Shown here piece by piece: positions 9,185-18,111 of a DNA stretch of 64,000 nucleotides (within the stretch, counting starts at the first letter, position 1; each line of letters begins with the position of its first letter). A program made the position numbers and the translations under genes. The notes beneath the pieces were generated by a model, which saw only the letters and a program-made list of their open reading frames with translations, ran no database searches and had not been told where the DNA came from. Source of the DNA: Alphaproteobacteria bacterium (GTDB taxonomy: Bacteria > Pseudomonadota > Alphaproteobacteria > Reyranellales > Reyranellaceae); NCBI GenBank assembly GCA_019635875.1, contig JAHBYP010000006.1, positions 186,001 to 250,000 on the forward strand, read 5' to 3'.

Positions 9185-10722
9185 AGAGACTGATCCTCAC
9201 CGTCGCCGCGGCCGCGGCGCTCGCCACGCCCGCCGTGGCGCAGAAGAGCGGCGGCACGCTGACCATCGCGCTGAACGCCGACATCCGCAGCGTCGAGCCC
9301 GGCATCAACCGCGACGCCAACACCGACACGTTGATCCACATCCTGTTCGAGGGCCTGGTGGCGCACCGCACCGATCTCAGCGTCGGGCCGGCTCTGGCGC
9401 AGTCCTGGAGCGTCTCCGAGGACGGCAAGACCTACACCTTCAAGCTGCGCGAGGGCGCGCGCTTCCACAACGACGCGCCGGTGACCTCCGCCGAGGTCAA
9501 GTGGACCTGGGACCGGCTGATGGCGCAGGCCGGCTGGAACTGCCGGCGGGCTTTCGACGGCACCAGCGGATTGAAGGTGCTGGCCGTTGAGGCGCCCGAT
9601 CCCGCGACCGTGGTCTACAGGCTCCAGGCGCCGCAGGCGATCTTCCTCAAGCAGCTCGCCAACGTGCAGTGCCACGTGCTGGTGGCGCATCCCGCCAGCG
9701 CCGGCGCCGACGGCAAGTGGACGACGCCGATCGGCTCGGGGGTCTACAAGCTCAAGGAATGGAAGCGCGGTGACGCCGTCACGCTCGAGCGCCACGCCGG
9801 CTACAAGGCCTCGGCGGAGAAGCAGGACGGCTACTCGGGGGCGCGCGTCGCCTACGCCGACACCGTCGTCTATCGCGTGATCCCCGACGCCAATGCCGCC
9901 GAGGCGGCGCTGCTGACCGGTGCGGTCGATATCCTGCCGGGCGTCGACACCACGCGCATCGACGACCTCAAGAAGCGCGGCGTGAGCATCCAGACCGCGC
10001 CCGGCCTGAGCTGGGGCCCGCTGCTGCTGCAGTCCAACGACGCGCTGATGTCCAACGTCAAGATCCGCCGCGCCATGGCGCACGCCATCGACCTCGACCA
10101 GATCGCCGAGGCGCGCACCAACGGGCTGGTGAAGGGCAATCCGTCCGTCGTCAGCGAATCCAGCGTCTACTTCGACAAGCGCTTCCTGGAGTGGCCCAAG
10201 TTCGATTCGGCGCGCGCCCAGGCGCTGCTGAAGGAGGCCGGCTACAAGGGCGAGGTGATCAAGATCCAGACCAACAAGCGCTACACCGGCATGTACGAGC
10301 GGTCGGTGATCATCCAGGCGATGCTGAGCGCGGCCGGCTTCAAGGTCGAGCTCGAGACGCTCGACTGGGCGACGCAGCTCGACAACTACCTCAAGGGCAA
10401 TTTCCAGGTGCAGTCCTTCGGCTACTCCGCGCGCCTCGATCCCGGCCTGATGTATGCCGCGCTGATCGCCGACAAGTCGAAATCGAAATGGGCGCAGTGG
10501 GACGATCCCAAGGCGATCGAGCTGCTTGCCGAGAGCCTGCGCACCGGCGACGAGGCCCGGCGCAAGGAGATCTTCCTGCAGCTGCACAAGATGATGGTCG
10601 AGCAGGTGCCGATCATCGGCTTCTACTACGACCCCAACGTCGACGCGACGCGCGCCAATGTGCGCGGCTACAAGACCTGGGCCGCCGACCGGCCGATCCC
10701 GTGGGGCGTGTGGAAGGAGTGA
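9181..10722 (+). CDS. ABC transporter substrate-binding protein, family 5 (second copy)
   Basis: This 513-residue periplasmic binding protein has signal peptide MKRLILTVAAAAALATPAVAQ. It aligns by eye with the protein at 117-1652 over the whole length (LNADIRS, DTLIHILFEGLVA, DGKTYTFKLREGARFHN, FGYSARLDPGL, RANVRGYKTW). It has no permease or ATPase of its own nearby, so it probably feeds the importer encoded upstream and may widen ligand range. It is translationally coupled to the preceding hydrolase through ATGA. Confidence 0.93.
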   Translation: MKRLILTVAAAAALATPAVAQKSGGTLTIALNADIRSVEPGINRDANTDTLIHILFEGLVAHRTDLSVGPALAQSWSVSEDGKTYTFKLREGARFHNDAPVTSAEVKWTWDRLMAQAGWNCRRAFDGTSGLKVLAVEAPDPATVVYRLQAPQAIFLKQLANVQCHVLVAHPASAGADGKWTTPIGSGVYKLKEWKRGDAVTLERHAGYKASAEKQDGYSGARVAYADTVVYRVIPDANAAEAALLTGAVDILPGVDTTRIDDLKKRGVSIQTAPGLSWGPLLLQSNDALMSNVKIRRAMAHAIDLDQIAEARTNGLVKGNPSVVSESSVYFDKRFLEWPKFDSARAQALLKEAGYKGEVIKIQTNKRYTGMYERSVIIQAMLSAAGFKVELETLDWATQLDNYLKGNFQVQSFGYSARLDPGLMYAALIADKSKSKWAQWDDPKAIELLAESLRTGDEARRKEIFLQLHKMMVEQVPIIGFYYDPNVDATRANVRGYKTWAADRPIPWGVWKE

Positions 10723-10728
10723 CGCCTC

Positions 10729-12366
10729 TCAGTCCTTCAGGATTGTCGCCTCGAGCGGCTGGCGGCCGCGGATCATGTCCGCGGCCTTCTCGGCGATCAT
10801 CAGCACCGAGGCGTTGAGGTTGGCCGAGGGCATGGTCGGCATGATCGAGGCGTCGACCACGCGCAGCCCCTCGATGCCGCGAACCTTGAGCTGATCGTCG
10901 ACCACCGCGCTGGGGTCGCTCTGCGGCCCCATGCGGCAGGTGCCCATCAGATGGAAGGTGGTGGTGCCGCGCTGCTTGGCGGCCTCCATCAGCTCGTCGT
11001 CGGACTGCACCCGGGCGCCCGGGAAGACCTCGTGGTCATAGTAGGGCGCCAGCGCCTTCGACGCCAGCAGGCGGCGTGCCAGCTTCATGCCCGCCAGCAG
11101 TACGTGACGGTCGCTCTCGGCGGCGAGGTAGTTGGGCTGGATGATCGGCGCGTCGAACGGGTCGCTCGTGCGCGAGCGGATGTAGCCGACGCTGTCGGGC
11201 CGCTGCTGCCAGGAGGCAATGGTCATCCCGGGCTGGTCGTCGAGCTTGGACTGCACGCCCTCCTTGTAGCTCGCCGGCGTGAAGGTCAGCTGCAGGTCGT
11301 GGTTGTCGAGACGTTCATCCGACTTCCAGAAGACATAGACCAGCGTCGGGTTGAGCGAGAGGATACCCTTGCGGGTGAAGACATACTTCATCACCTCGCT
11401 CACCAGGCTCAGCCCATGCGAGCGCTCGTTGATGGTGCGCGCGTTCTTCACGCGGGCGACGAAGCGCGGCGCGTAGTGGTCGCGCAGGTTCTCGCCGACG
11501 CCCGGCAGGTCGTGCTTCACCGCGATGCCGAGCGATTGCAGCAGCGCCGAGGGGCCGACGCCCGAGACCTGCAGCAGTTGCGGCGAGTTCACCGTGCCGC
11601 CACACAGGATCACCTCCTTGCGCGCGCGCACTTCCACCGGAGCGCCGCCGCGGCCGCCCTTGCTGTAGCGCACGCCGACGGCGCGCTTGCCCTCGAAGAG
11701 GATCTCGGTGGCGTGCGCGTGCGTGCGCACCGTCAGGTTGGGCCGCTTCATCGCCGGATGCAGGAAGGCGCGCGCCGAGCTGAAGCGCCGGCCCTTGCGC
11801 ACCAGGCGCTGGACGTAGCTGACGCCGGCCTGGGTGGTACCGTTGTAGTCGGGGTTGCGCGGGATGCCCATCTGCACCGCGCCTTCGATGAAGGCCTCGC
11901 AGAGCGGGTCGCGCCAGTCGAGATCGATGATGTCCAGGGCGCCGTCGCGGCCGCGGAACGTCTCGTCACACTCGCCGATGCGCTTCTCGGTGCGCCGGAA
12001 GTAGGGCAGCACGTCGGCGTAGCCCCAGCCGCGATTACCGCGCTGCGCCCAGCCGTCGAAGTCCATGCGCTGGCCGCGATTGTAGATGTGGCCGTTGATC
12101 GAGCCCGAGCCGCCGATGGTCTTGCCGCGCGGCGCGGCGATGCGGCGCCCGCCGGTCCATTCGCTGGGCTCCGACGTGTAGAGCCAGTTCACCCGGGGAT
12201 TGACCAGCGTGTACATGAAGCCGGCCGGGATATGGATCATCGGATGCCAGTCGCTCGGCCCGGCCTCGAGCACGCAGACCGTGACCTTCTCGTCCTCGCT
12301 CAGCCGGCTGGCCAGCACGCTGCCCGCCGAGCCGGCGCCGACGACGACGTAATCGAAGCTGTCCAT
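10729..12366 (-). CDS. GMC family FAD-dependent oxidoreductase (choline/alcohol dehydrogenase-like)
   Basis: This 545-residue flavoenzyme has an N-terminal dinucleotide-binding motif GAGSAG (residues 10-15), the GMC signature segment GGSGSINGHIYNRG, and the C-terminal GMC_oxred_C region with FHLMGTCRMG followed by VDASIMPTMPSANLNA. The family oxidises primary or secondary alcohols such as choline, glucose or polyethylene glycol. A His-rich aspect typical of the catalytic site (TTFHLMGT) is present. GGGAGG precedes the ATG. It is convergent with the binding protein, with only 6 bases between stops. Substrate is not assignable from sequence. Confidence 0.92.
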   Translation of the reverse strand: MDSFDYVVVGAGSAGSVLASRLSEDEKVTVCVLEAGPSDWHPMIHIPAGFMYTLVNPRVNWLYTSEPSEWTGGRRIAAPRGKTIGGSGSINGHIYNRGQRMDFDGWAQRGNRGWGYADVLPYFRRTEKRIGECDETFRGRDGALDIIDLDWRDPLCEAFIEGAVQMGIPRNPDYNGTTQAGVSYVQRLVRKGRRFSSARAFLHPAMKRPNLTVRTHAHATEILFEGKRAVGVRYSKGGRGGAPVEVRARKEVILCGGTVNSPQLLQVSGVGPSALLQSLGIAVKHDLPGVGENLRDHYAPRFVARVKNARTINERSHGLSLVSEVMKYVFTRKGILSLNPTLVYVFWKSDERLDNHDLQLTFTPASYKEGVQSKLDDQPGMTIASWQQRPDSVGYIRSRTSDPFDAPIIQPNYLAAESDRHVLLAGMKLARRLLASKALAPYYDHEVFPGARVQSDDELMEAAKQRGTTTFHLMGTCRMGPQSDPSAVVDDQLKVRGIEGLRVVDASIMPTMPSANLNASVLMIAEKAADMIRGRQPLEATILKD

Positions 12367-12425
12367 GTGCGCGGCTTCCTCCCGATGACCACGCTTAGCG
12401 CTCCGTCGGGCCGTCGTCCATCGCC

Positions 12426-13919
12426 TCAGGTGCCGCAGAAGGTGCGCAGCACGCGCTCGTCCTCAAGCGGCGGCTCGGCATAGGCGGCAAACTCGCGACG
12501 CTCCTCGAACGGCCGCGACAGCACGACCAGCAGCTCCTCGAAAGGCCCGAGATTGCCGTTTGTGGCTGCCGACAGCGCCGCCTCGACCCGATGGTTGCGC
12601 GGGATATAGGCCGGGTTGACCGATTGCATCGCCGCACGCCGTGCCGCCGGATCGCCGCCCAGCCGCTGCCGCCAGCGCACCGCCCAGGCATCGTAGGCAG
12701 AAGGATCGAGGAATTGGTCGCGTACCGCGCGATCGGCCCCGGGATCGGCCGCCGCGTCGCACAACCTGCGGAATGTCAGGGTGAAGTCGGCGCTGTTGGC
12801 GGCCATGGCGTTGAGCAGGTCCTGCGCCAGTTTCTCGTCCTCGGGCTGGGCGTCGGTCAGGCCCAGCTTGCGGCGCAGGCCGGCGAACCAGGCGGCGGCG
12901 AACAGGCCCGAGAATTTTTGCAGCGATTCGTTGGCCTGGGCCAATGCCTGATCGTCGTCGTCTGAGAACAGCGGCAGCAAGGTCTCGGCGAAGCGCGCTA
13001 GGTTCCACACGGCGATGCGACCCTGGTTGGCGTAGGCGTAGCGGCCCCCCTGGTCGATCGAGCTGAACACCGTGTTGGGGTGATAGGCGTCCATGAAGGC
13101 GCAGGGACCGTAGTCGATGGTCTCGCCCGATATCGACGTGTTGTCGGTGTTCATCACGCCGTGGATGAAGCCGACATGCATCCAGCGCGCGACCAGGGAC
13201 GCCTGGCGCGCCAGCACGGCCTCGAACAATGCGCGGTAGTCGCCCGCCGGGACCTCGGGGTAGTGACGCGCGATGACGTGGTCGGCCAGCAGGCGCAGCG
13301 CCTCGATGTCCTGGCGCGCGGCGAAGTACTGGAAGGTGCCGACGCGGATGTGGCTCGAGGCGACACGGGTCAGCACGGCGCCAGGCAGCGCGGTCTCGCG
13401 CAGCACCTCCTCGCCGGTCAGCACGGCGGCCAGCGAGCGCGTTGTGGGAATGCCCATCGCGTGCATCGCCTCGCTGACGATGTACTCGCGCAGCACCGGC
13501 CCGAGCGCGGCGCGGCCATCGCCGCGGCGCGAGAAGGGCGTGGGGCCGGAGCCTTTGAGCTGGATGTCGCGGCGCGCGCCCTTGGTGTCGGCGATCTCCC
13601 CCAGCAGGATGGCGCGGCCATCGCCCAGCTGCGGCACGAAACTGCCGAACTGGTGGCCGGCATAGGCCATCGCGATCGGCTCGGAGCCCTCGGCGATGCG
13701 GTTGCCGGCCAGCATCTCGACGGTGTCCTGGCCGACGAGATGCCGCGGCTCGAGGCCCAGCTCGCGCGCCAGGGCCTCGTTGAGCTTGATCAGACGCGGC
13801 CGGCCGACCGGGGTCGGCGGCAGGCGCGCGTAGAAGCGCTCCGGCAACCGCGCATAGCTGTTGTCGAAGGGCCAGCGCATCGTGTCCAAAACGGGGAGGC
13901 CGGTGTCGTTCGCCATCAT
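12426..13919 (-). CDS. selO: SelO family protein adenylyltransferase (YdiU/UPF0061)
   Basis: This 497-residue SelO pseudokinase is expected to transfer AMP to Ser, Thr or Tyr residues of target proteins and is linked to redox stress. It shows the family landmarks: [15 protein letters not shown] start, GYAGHQFG region (here [20 protein letters not shown]), [18 protein letters not shown], the metal-binding MNTDN, and DYGPCAFMD. The C-terminus ends TFCGT: the position that is selenocysteine in some homologues is an ordinary TGC cysteine. It is divergent from an acyl-CoA dehydrogenase gene, with a 97-base gap. Confidence 0.95.
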   Translation of the reverse strand: MMANDTGLPVLDTMRWPFDNSYARLPERFYARLPPTPVGRPRLIKLNEALARELGLEPRHLVGQDTVEMLAGNRIAEGSEPIAMAYAGHQFGSFVPQLGDGRAILLGEIADTKGARRDIQLKGSGPTPFSRRGDGRAALGPVLREYIVSEAMHAMGIPTTRSLAAVLTGEEVLRETALPGAVLTRVASSHIRVGTFQYFAARQDIEALRLLADHVIARHYPEVPAGDYRALFEAVLARQASLVARWMHVGFIHGVMNTDNTSISGETIDYGPCAFMDAYHPNTVFSSIDQGGRYAYANQGRIAVWNLARFAETLLPLFSDDDDQALAQANESLQKFSGLFAAAWFAGLRRKLGLTDAQPEDEKLAQDLLNAMAANSADFTLTFRRLCDAAADPGADRAVRDQFLDPSAYDAWAVRWRQRLGGDPAARRAAMQSVNPAYIPRNHRVEAALSAATNGNLGPFEELLVVLSRPFEERREFAAYAEPPLEDERVLRTFCGT

Positions 13920-14016
13920 TCCGCCTGTCGGGCCAAGCCTTGCGTTCCCAACCTATCACCAATGATTCCCCGCCGGCAGCGGTTCCCACTACAGTGCGGC
14001 CCGGGAGGATCAGGCC

Positions 14017-15144
14017 ATGCGCTTCAGTTTCACCAGCGAGCAGGAGGAATTCCGCTCGATCCTGCGCCGGTTCCTGGAGGGCAGATCGCCCACCAAGGAA
14101 GTGCGTCGCCTGATGGAAACCGGGACAGGCTGGGAACGCGACGCCTGGAAGAAGATCAACCAGGAACTGGGTCTGACGGCCGTTGCCATCCCCGAGGCCT
14201 ATGGCGGCCAGGGCTTCGGCTGCACCGAATTGTGCATCGTGCTGGAGGAAGCCGGCCGCACCGTGCTCTGCGCGCCGCTCTTTGCCTCCACCATGGCCGC
14301 CTACGCCATCCTCGATGCCGGCGAGGAGGCGCAGCGCAAGGCGCTGCTGCCGGGCATCGCCTCGGGCGACACCGTGGCGACGGTGGCCTTCAGCGAAGAA
14401 CACGGCAACTGGGACGCCGCGGGCGTGCGCATGACGGCGACGCCGGCGGGTGGCGGCTACAGGCTCGACGGGACCAAGAGCTTCGTGATCGATGGCCACA
14501 CGGCCGACCTCATCGTCGTGCTGGCGCGCACGCCGGGGACCGCGGGCGAGCAGGGCCTGTCGCTGTTCACCGTGCGCGGCGACGCGCCGGGCCTGCAGAG
14601 GCGCGCGCTCAAGACCATGGATGCGACGCGCAAGCTGGCGCGGCTGACTTTCAAGTCGGTCGAGGCCGCGCCGCTGGGTGCGATCGGTGCCGCGGCGGCG
14701 CCGTTCACCAGGACCCTGACCCGCGCTGCGGTGTGCCTGGCCAACGAGATGGTGGGCGTGGCCGAGAAGCTGCGCGAGAGCGCGCTCGACTACTCGAAGA
14801 TGCGCATGCAGTTCGGCCGGCCGATCGCCTCCTTCCAGTCGATGAAGCACAAGCAGGCCGACATGCTCGTCGACGTCGAGTTGGCGAAGGCGGCAGCCTA
14901 CTACGCCGCCGCCGCCGTCGACGAGAACGACAACGATCTGCCGGCGCTTGCCTCGCTGGCCAAGGCCGGAGCGTCGGAGGCGGCGCTGCAGACGGCGATC
15001 CACACCATCCAGATCCATGGTGGCATCGGCTTCACCTGGGACAACGATTCGCACCTCTGGTTCAAGCGGGCCAAGAGCTCCGAGGTGATGCTGGGCGATG
15101 CCCACTATCACCGCGAGCTGATGATGCAGCGCTGGGCGGCGTAG
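14017..15144 (+). CDS. Acyl-CoA dehydrogenase (first of a pair)
   Basis: This 375-residue acyl-CoA dehydrogenase fold protein uses FAD to introduce a 2,3-double bond into an acyl-CoA. Visible parts are the N-terminal helical domain, the middle domain with VAFSEEHGNWD, and the C-terminal domain with RMQFGRPIASFQSMKHKQADM and IQIHGGIGFTWDND. GGGAGG precedes the ATG. A second, different acyl-CoA dehydrogenase starts 14 bases downstream. Such tandem unequal pairs often form heteromeric enzymes for bulky substrates (known for mycobacterial FadE pairs); that is an inference here. Confidence 0.93.
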   Translation: MRFSFTSEQEEFRSILRRFLEGRSPTKEVRRLMETGTGWERDAWKKINQELGLTAVAIPEAYGGQGFGCTELCIVLEEAGRTVLCAPLFASTMAAYAILDAGEEAQRKALLPGIASGDTVATVAFSEEHGNWDAAGVRMTATPAGGGYRLDGTKSFVIDGHTADLIVVLARTPGTAGEQGLSLFTVRGDAPGLQRRALKTMDATRKLARLTFKSVEAAPLGAIGAAAAPFTRTLTRAAVCLANEMVGVAEKLRESALDYSKMRMQFGRPIASFQSMKHKQADMLVDVELAKAAAYYAAAAVDENDNDLPALASLAKAGASEAALQTAIHTIQIHGGIGFTWDNDSHLWFKRAKSSEVMLGDAHYHRELMMQRWAA

Positions 15145-15158
15145 GGGAGGACGGCAGC

Positions 15159-16424
15159 ATGAGCGAGATCAACGAAGCCGCCGTCCGCGCCGAGGTACGT
15201 GCCTGGCTGGAGAAGAACTGGGATCCCAACCTGGGCCTTGTCGAATGGCGCACCAAGCTGGTCGATTCCGGCTGGGGCGCGCCGCACTGGCCGAAGGAGT
15301 GGTACGGCCGCGACCTGCCGGTCGGCCTGGTGCCCGTGGTCGACGAGGAGTTCGCGCGCATCGGCGCCGTGGGCGTCGCCAAGGCGGGCATCAGGACGCT
15401 GGCGGCCGCGACCATCCTCGCGCACGGCAGCAAGCTGCATAAGGAGAAGTTCCTGCGCCGCATCCTCACCGGCGAGGACACCTGGTGCCAGCTGTTCAGC
15501 GAGCCGGGCAGCGGCTCGGACCTCGCCGGCGCGGTGACCCGCGCCGACCTGAAGGGCAACAAATGGGTGATCAACGGCCAAAAGGTCTGGAACACCAGCG
15601 CGCACAAGGCGCACTGGGGCCTGCTGCTGGCGCGCTCCGACTGGGATGCGCGCAAGCACAAGGGCCTGACCTACTTCATCATCGACATGAAGCAGCCGGG
15701 TGTGCAGGTCTATCCGCTGAAGCAGATGAACGGCCACGCCTCGTTCAACCAGGTGTTCTTCAATGATGCCATCATCGAGCCGGAGTACATGCTGGAAAAC
15801 ACCGGCGATGGCTGGACGGTGGCGACCACGACCCTGATGCACGAGCGTCGCGGCGCCGACGGCATGCGCGGGCTCGCGTCGGGCGGCAACCGCCAGGGCC
15901 GCATCTACGACGAGGAGCGGGCCGAGGTCGCCACGACGATGGAACCCTACAAGTGGTATCCGCAGCGTGCCGGCCGCGTCGACCTGGTGATTCCGCGCGC
16001 CAGGGAGACTGGAACGATCAACGATCCCGTGGTGCGCCAGGAGATCGCCAGGCTGCTGATCCTGTCGAAATCGGCTGAGTGGCTGGCGCGTCGCGCGCGC
16101 ACCGCGCAGGAGCAGGGTCGGCCGCAGGGGCCCGAGGGCTCGCTGGGCAAGCTGATCTCCAGCCACGTCGCACGCGCGGCGGCGCGCGTGCACACCCTGA
16201 TGAGCGGCGCCAATGCGCTGTTGAGCGGCGAGGACGGCGAGCTGAACGGCACGATCGCCGAGATCCTGGTCTCGGTACCGGCCTGCTCGATCGCCGGCGG
16301 CACCGACGAGATCCAGCGCAACATCATCTCGGAGCGCGTGCTGAAGATGCCGAAGGAGCCCAGCGTCGACGCCGAGAAGCCGTTCCGCGAGGTGCCGCGC
16401 AACATCACCTCGGCGGCTTCTTGA
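15159..16424 (+). CDS. Acyl-CoA dehydrogenase (second of a pair)
   Basis: This 421-residue acyl-CoA dehydrogenase has the LFSEPGSGSDLAG motif of the middle domain, GQKVWNTSAH (flavin and substrate region) and a C-terminal IAGGTDEIQRNII typical of the family. The start ATG at 15159 follows GGGGAGG by 8 bases. The open frame runs far upstream, but that is an overlap with the preceding genes. It probably acts with the 14017-15144 product. A family A inverted repeat lies just after its stop, between this gene and the convergent SDR gene. Confidence 0.94.
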   Translation: MSEINEAAVRAEVRAWLEKNWDPNLGLVEWRTKLVDSGWGAPHWPKEWYGRDLPVGLVPVVDEEFARIGAVGVAKAGIRTLAAATILAHGSKLHKEKFLRRILTGEDTWCQLFSEPGSGSDLAGAVTRADLKGNKWVINGQKVWNTSAHKAHWGLLLARSDWDARKHKGLTYFIIDMKQPGVQVYPLKQMNGHASFNQVFFNDAIIEPEYMLENTGDGWTVATTTLMHERRGADGMRGLASGGNRQGRIYDEERAEVATTMEPYKWYPQRAGRVDLVIPRARETGTINDPVVRQEIARLLILSKSAEWLARRARTAQEQGRPQGPEGSLGKLISSHVARAAARVHTLMSGANALLSGEDGELNGTIAEILVSVPACSIAGGTDEIQRNIISERVLKMPKEPSVDAEKPFREVPRNITSAAS

Positions 16425-16428
16425 CCTC

Positions 16429-16482
16429 TGTCATTCCGAGCGTAGCGAGGAATCTAGATCCTTCGCTCCGCTCAGGATGACA
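16429..16482. repeat. Family A palindromic repeat (copy 1)
   Basis: This is an inverted repeat beginning tgtcattccgagcg and ending cgctcaggatgaca. It sits between two convergent stop codons, where it could form a hairpin on either transcript. Close copies recur through the window. Confidence 0.85.
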
Positions 16483-16491
16483 GCGATGCTG

Positions 16492-17187
16492 TCAGAACGT
16501 CTCGACCCAGGGGCGCAGCTCGATCTCCCAGGTCCAGGCGCTGCGCGGCTGCCGCAGCACGTGCAGATAGCTGGCGGCGATGGCGTCGGGATCGAGCAGC
16601 GAATCGGGATTGTTCGCCGGGTCGGTGCGTGCGGCCGAGCGGATGCCGCCGTCGATCACGAAGTGCGCGACATGGACGCCCTTGGGCGCCAGCTCGCGCG
16701 CCATGCTCTGCGCCAGGCCACGCAGCGCGAACTTGCCCATCGCGAAGGGCGCCGACAGGGCGTAGCCCTTGACGCTGGCCGAGGCCCCGGTGAGCAGGAT
16801 CGCGCCGTGTTGCTTGGGCAACATGCGCCTGGCCGCTTCCTGCGCGACGAGGAAGCCGCCGAAGGCGCTGATCTGGATGGCGCGCTGTACGTCGGCCGGC
16901 GCCAGCTCGGCCACCGGTCCTCGGGCGCGCGCGGAGGCGTTGTAGACCACGACATCGGGCGCACCCTGCGTGCGTTCGATATCCTGGAAGAGCCTGCTGA
17001 CCTGCGCCGCATCGGTGGCGTCGCAGGCAAAGGCCTGGGCATTGGTCTCGGCGGTCAGTCCCGCGAGCTTGTCGATATTGCGCGCGGCCAGCGCCACGCG
17101 CATGCCCTCCCGCGCAAAGAGGCGGGCCAGCGAGGCGCTCAGCCCCGGGCCGCTGCCGACGATCAGCGCTGACTGATAGCCCGCCAT
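16492..17187 (-). CDS. Short-chain dehydrogenase/reductase family protein lacking the usual Tyr
   Basis: This 231-residue Rossmann-fold protein has an N-terminal ALIVGSGPGLSASLARLF in the cofactor-binding position and a VYNASARARG segment. At the expected YxxxK site the sequence is FAMGK, so Phe replaces the catalytic Tyr; the following KFALRGLAQSMAREL is typical. As far as I recall, related SDRs of this subfamily also carry Phe here, so it need not be degenerate. Start ATG 17187 overlaps the stop of the upstream small gene (ATGA). The open frame extends to 17445, but the extra N-terminus is out of character. Confidence 0.88.
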   Translation of the reverse strand: MAGYQSALIVGSGPGLSASLARLFAREGMRVALAARNIDKLAGLTAETNAQAFACDATDAAQVSRLFQDIERTQGAPDVVVYNASARARGPVAELAPADVQRAIQISAFGGFLVAQEAARRMLPKQHGAILLTGASASVKGYALSAPFAMGKFALRGLAQSMARELAPKGVHVAHFVIDGGIRSAARTDPANNPDSLLDPDAIAASYLHVLRQPRSAWTWEIELRPWVETF

Positions 17188-17411
17188 CAGGGCCACGTGC
17201 CCTCGATGATCCGGATCGACTTGGCGCGGATGTAGGTCTCGGCCTCGTTCTGCGAGATCTCGAAGGGATCGTCGAAAAGGCAGGTCAGGCGGTAGGTGCC
17301 CGACGGCGTGCGCCGCATGGTCCAGTCGCCCTCGTTCACCGGGAACCGCACGCCATCGACACGCCGGCTCACAATGCCTGAGATGGTGACTTTCCAGACC
17401 GTGTCCGCCAC
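17187..17411 (-). CDS. Small conserved-looking hypothetical protein coupled to the SDR gene
   Basis: This frame encodes about 74 residues from GTG at 17411, preceded by GGGAG at 8 bases. A TTG at 17447 is an alternative start. The peptide is rich in beta-forming residues (WKVTISGIVSRRVDG, TYRLTCLFDDPFEIS) and has no signal peptide or membrane segment. Its stop overlaps the SDR start by four bases, which argues that it is translated. The family is not recognised. Confidence 0.6.
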   Translation of the reverse strand: MADTVWKVTISGIVSRRVDGVRFPVNEGDWTMRRTPSGTYRLTCLFDDPFEISQNEAETYIRAKSIRIIEGTWP

Positions 17412-17542
17412 GTCGGCGATCTCCCGTTTCCGCTGATGATTGCACAAGCGATGCGCTTCTCGCGCCTCGCCTGAGCCATTCCCGCTACGCCCCCGTTTGT
17501 TGCCCGCACCCTACGGCGCCTGATGCGGCGACGCAATCGGCG

Positions 17543-18058
17543 TCAGTCGTCGTAGGTGAGCAAGGCCTCGACCGGAACGTCGAGCCGGCCGCGCCCCTTG
17601 AGGAACGTCAGCTCGATGACGCAGGCTGCCGCCGGCACCACGGCGCCGACGCCACGCAGCAGGCGGATCGCGGCGTCCATCGTGCCGCCGGTGGCCAGCA
17701 GATCGTCGATCAGCACCACGCGCTGTCCTTGCCGCACGGCGTCGTCGTGCATCTCGATGGTATCGTTGCCATACTCCAGGTCGTAGGTATGGCTGGCCTT
17801 CGACCCCGGCAGCTTGCCCTTCTTGCGCAGGATCAGGAAGCCCAGGCCCAGCGCGTAGGCGACCGGGGCGCCGAAGATGAAGCCGCGCGATTCGATGCCG
17901 GCCAGAAGGTCGGGTTGGTACTTCTTCACCGCCTCGGCCAGCAGGTCGACGGTCTCGCGCCACGCCTCGGCATGCAGCAGCAGGGTCGTGATGTCGTAGA
18001 ACTGGATGCCCGGCTTGGGAAAGTCGGGGACGGTGCGGATATGGTTCTTCAGATCCAT
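17543..18058 (-). CDS. apt: Adenine phosphoribosyltransferase
   Basis: This 171-residue purine salvage enzyme converts adenine and PRPP to AMP. The PRPP-binding motif VVLIDDLLATGGTM is intact, and the N-terminal IRTVPDFPKPGIQFYDIT and ESRGFIFGAPVA segments are those of Apt. Length matches the family. It is a monocistronic-looking cytoplasmic enzyme. The next gene upstream on this strand (signal-peptidase-like) ends 53 bases before its start. Confidence 0.97.
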   Translation of the reverse strand: MDLKNHIRTVPDFPKPGIQFYDITTLLLHAEAWRETVDLLAEAVKKYQPDLLAGIESRGFIFGAPVAYALGLGFLILRKKGKLPGSKASHTYDLEYGNDTIEMHDDAVRQGQRVVLIDDLLATGGTMDAAIRLLRGVGAVVPAAACVIELTFLKGRGRLDVPVEALLTYDD

Positions 18059-18111
18059 GGCGCGCGAAACCTAACGGGCGGGCCGCCCCGCCGCAACGGG
18101 GGTGTGTCCGA

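Noticed and set aside
12426-12445. SelO C-terminus as a selenoprotein site
   Set aside because: The residue at the usual selenocysteine position is encoded by TGC, an ordinary cysteine codon; the only TGA is the stop.
12463-15111. Long minus-strand open frame spanning selO and part of the acyl-CoA dehydrogenase
   Set aside because: It overlaps two clear genes in other frames and shows no family motif.
16429-16482. Family A hairpins as simple intrinsic terminators
   Set aside because: The stems are strong, but no U-tract follows. They recur in non-terminal places such as between co-directional genes, so they are listed as repeats instead.
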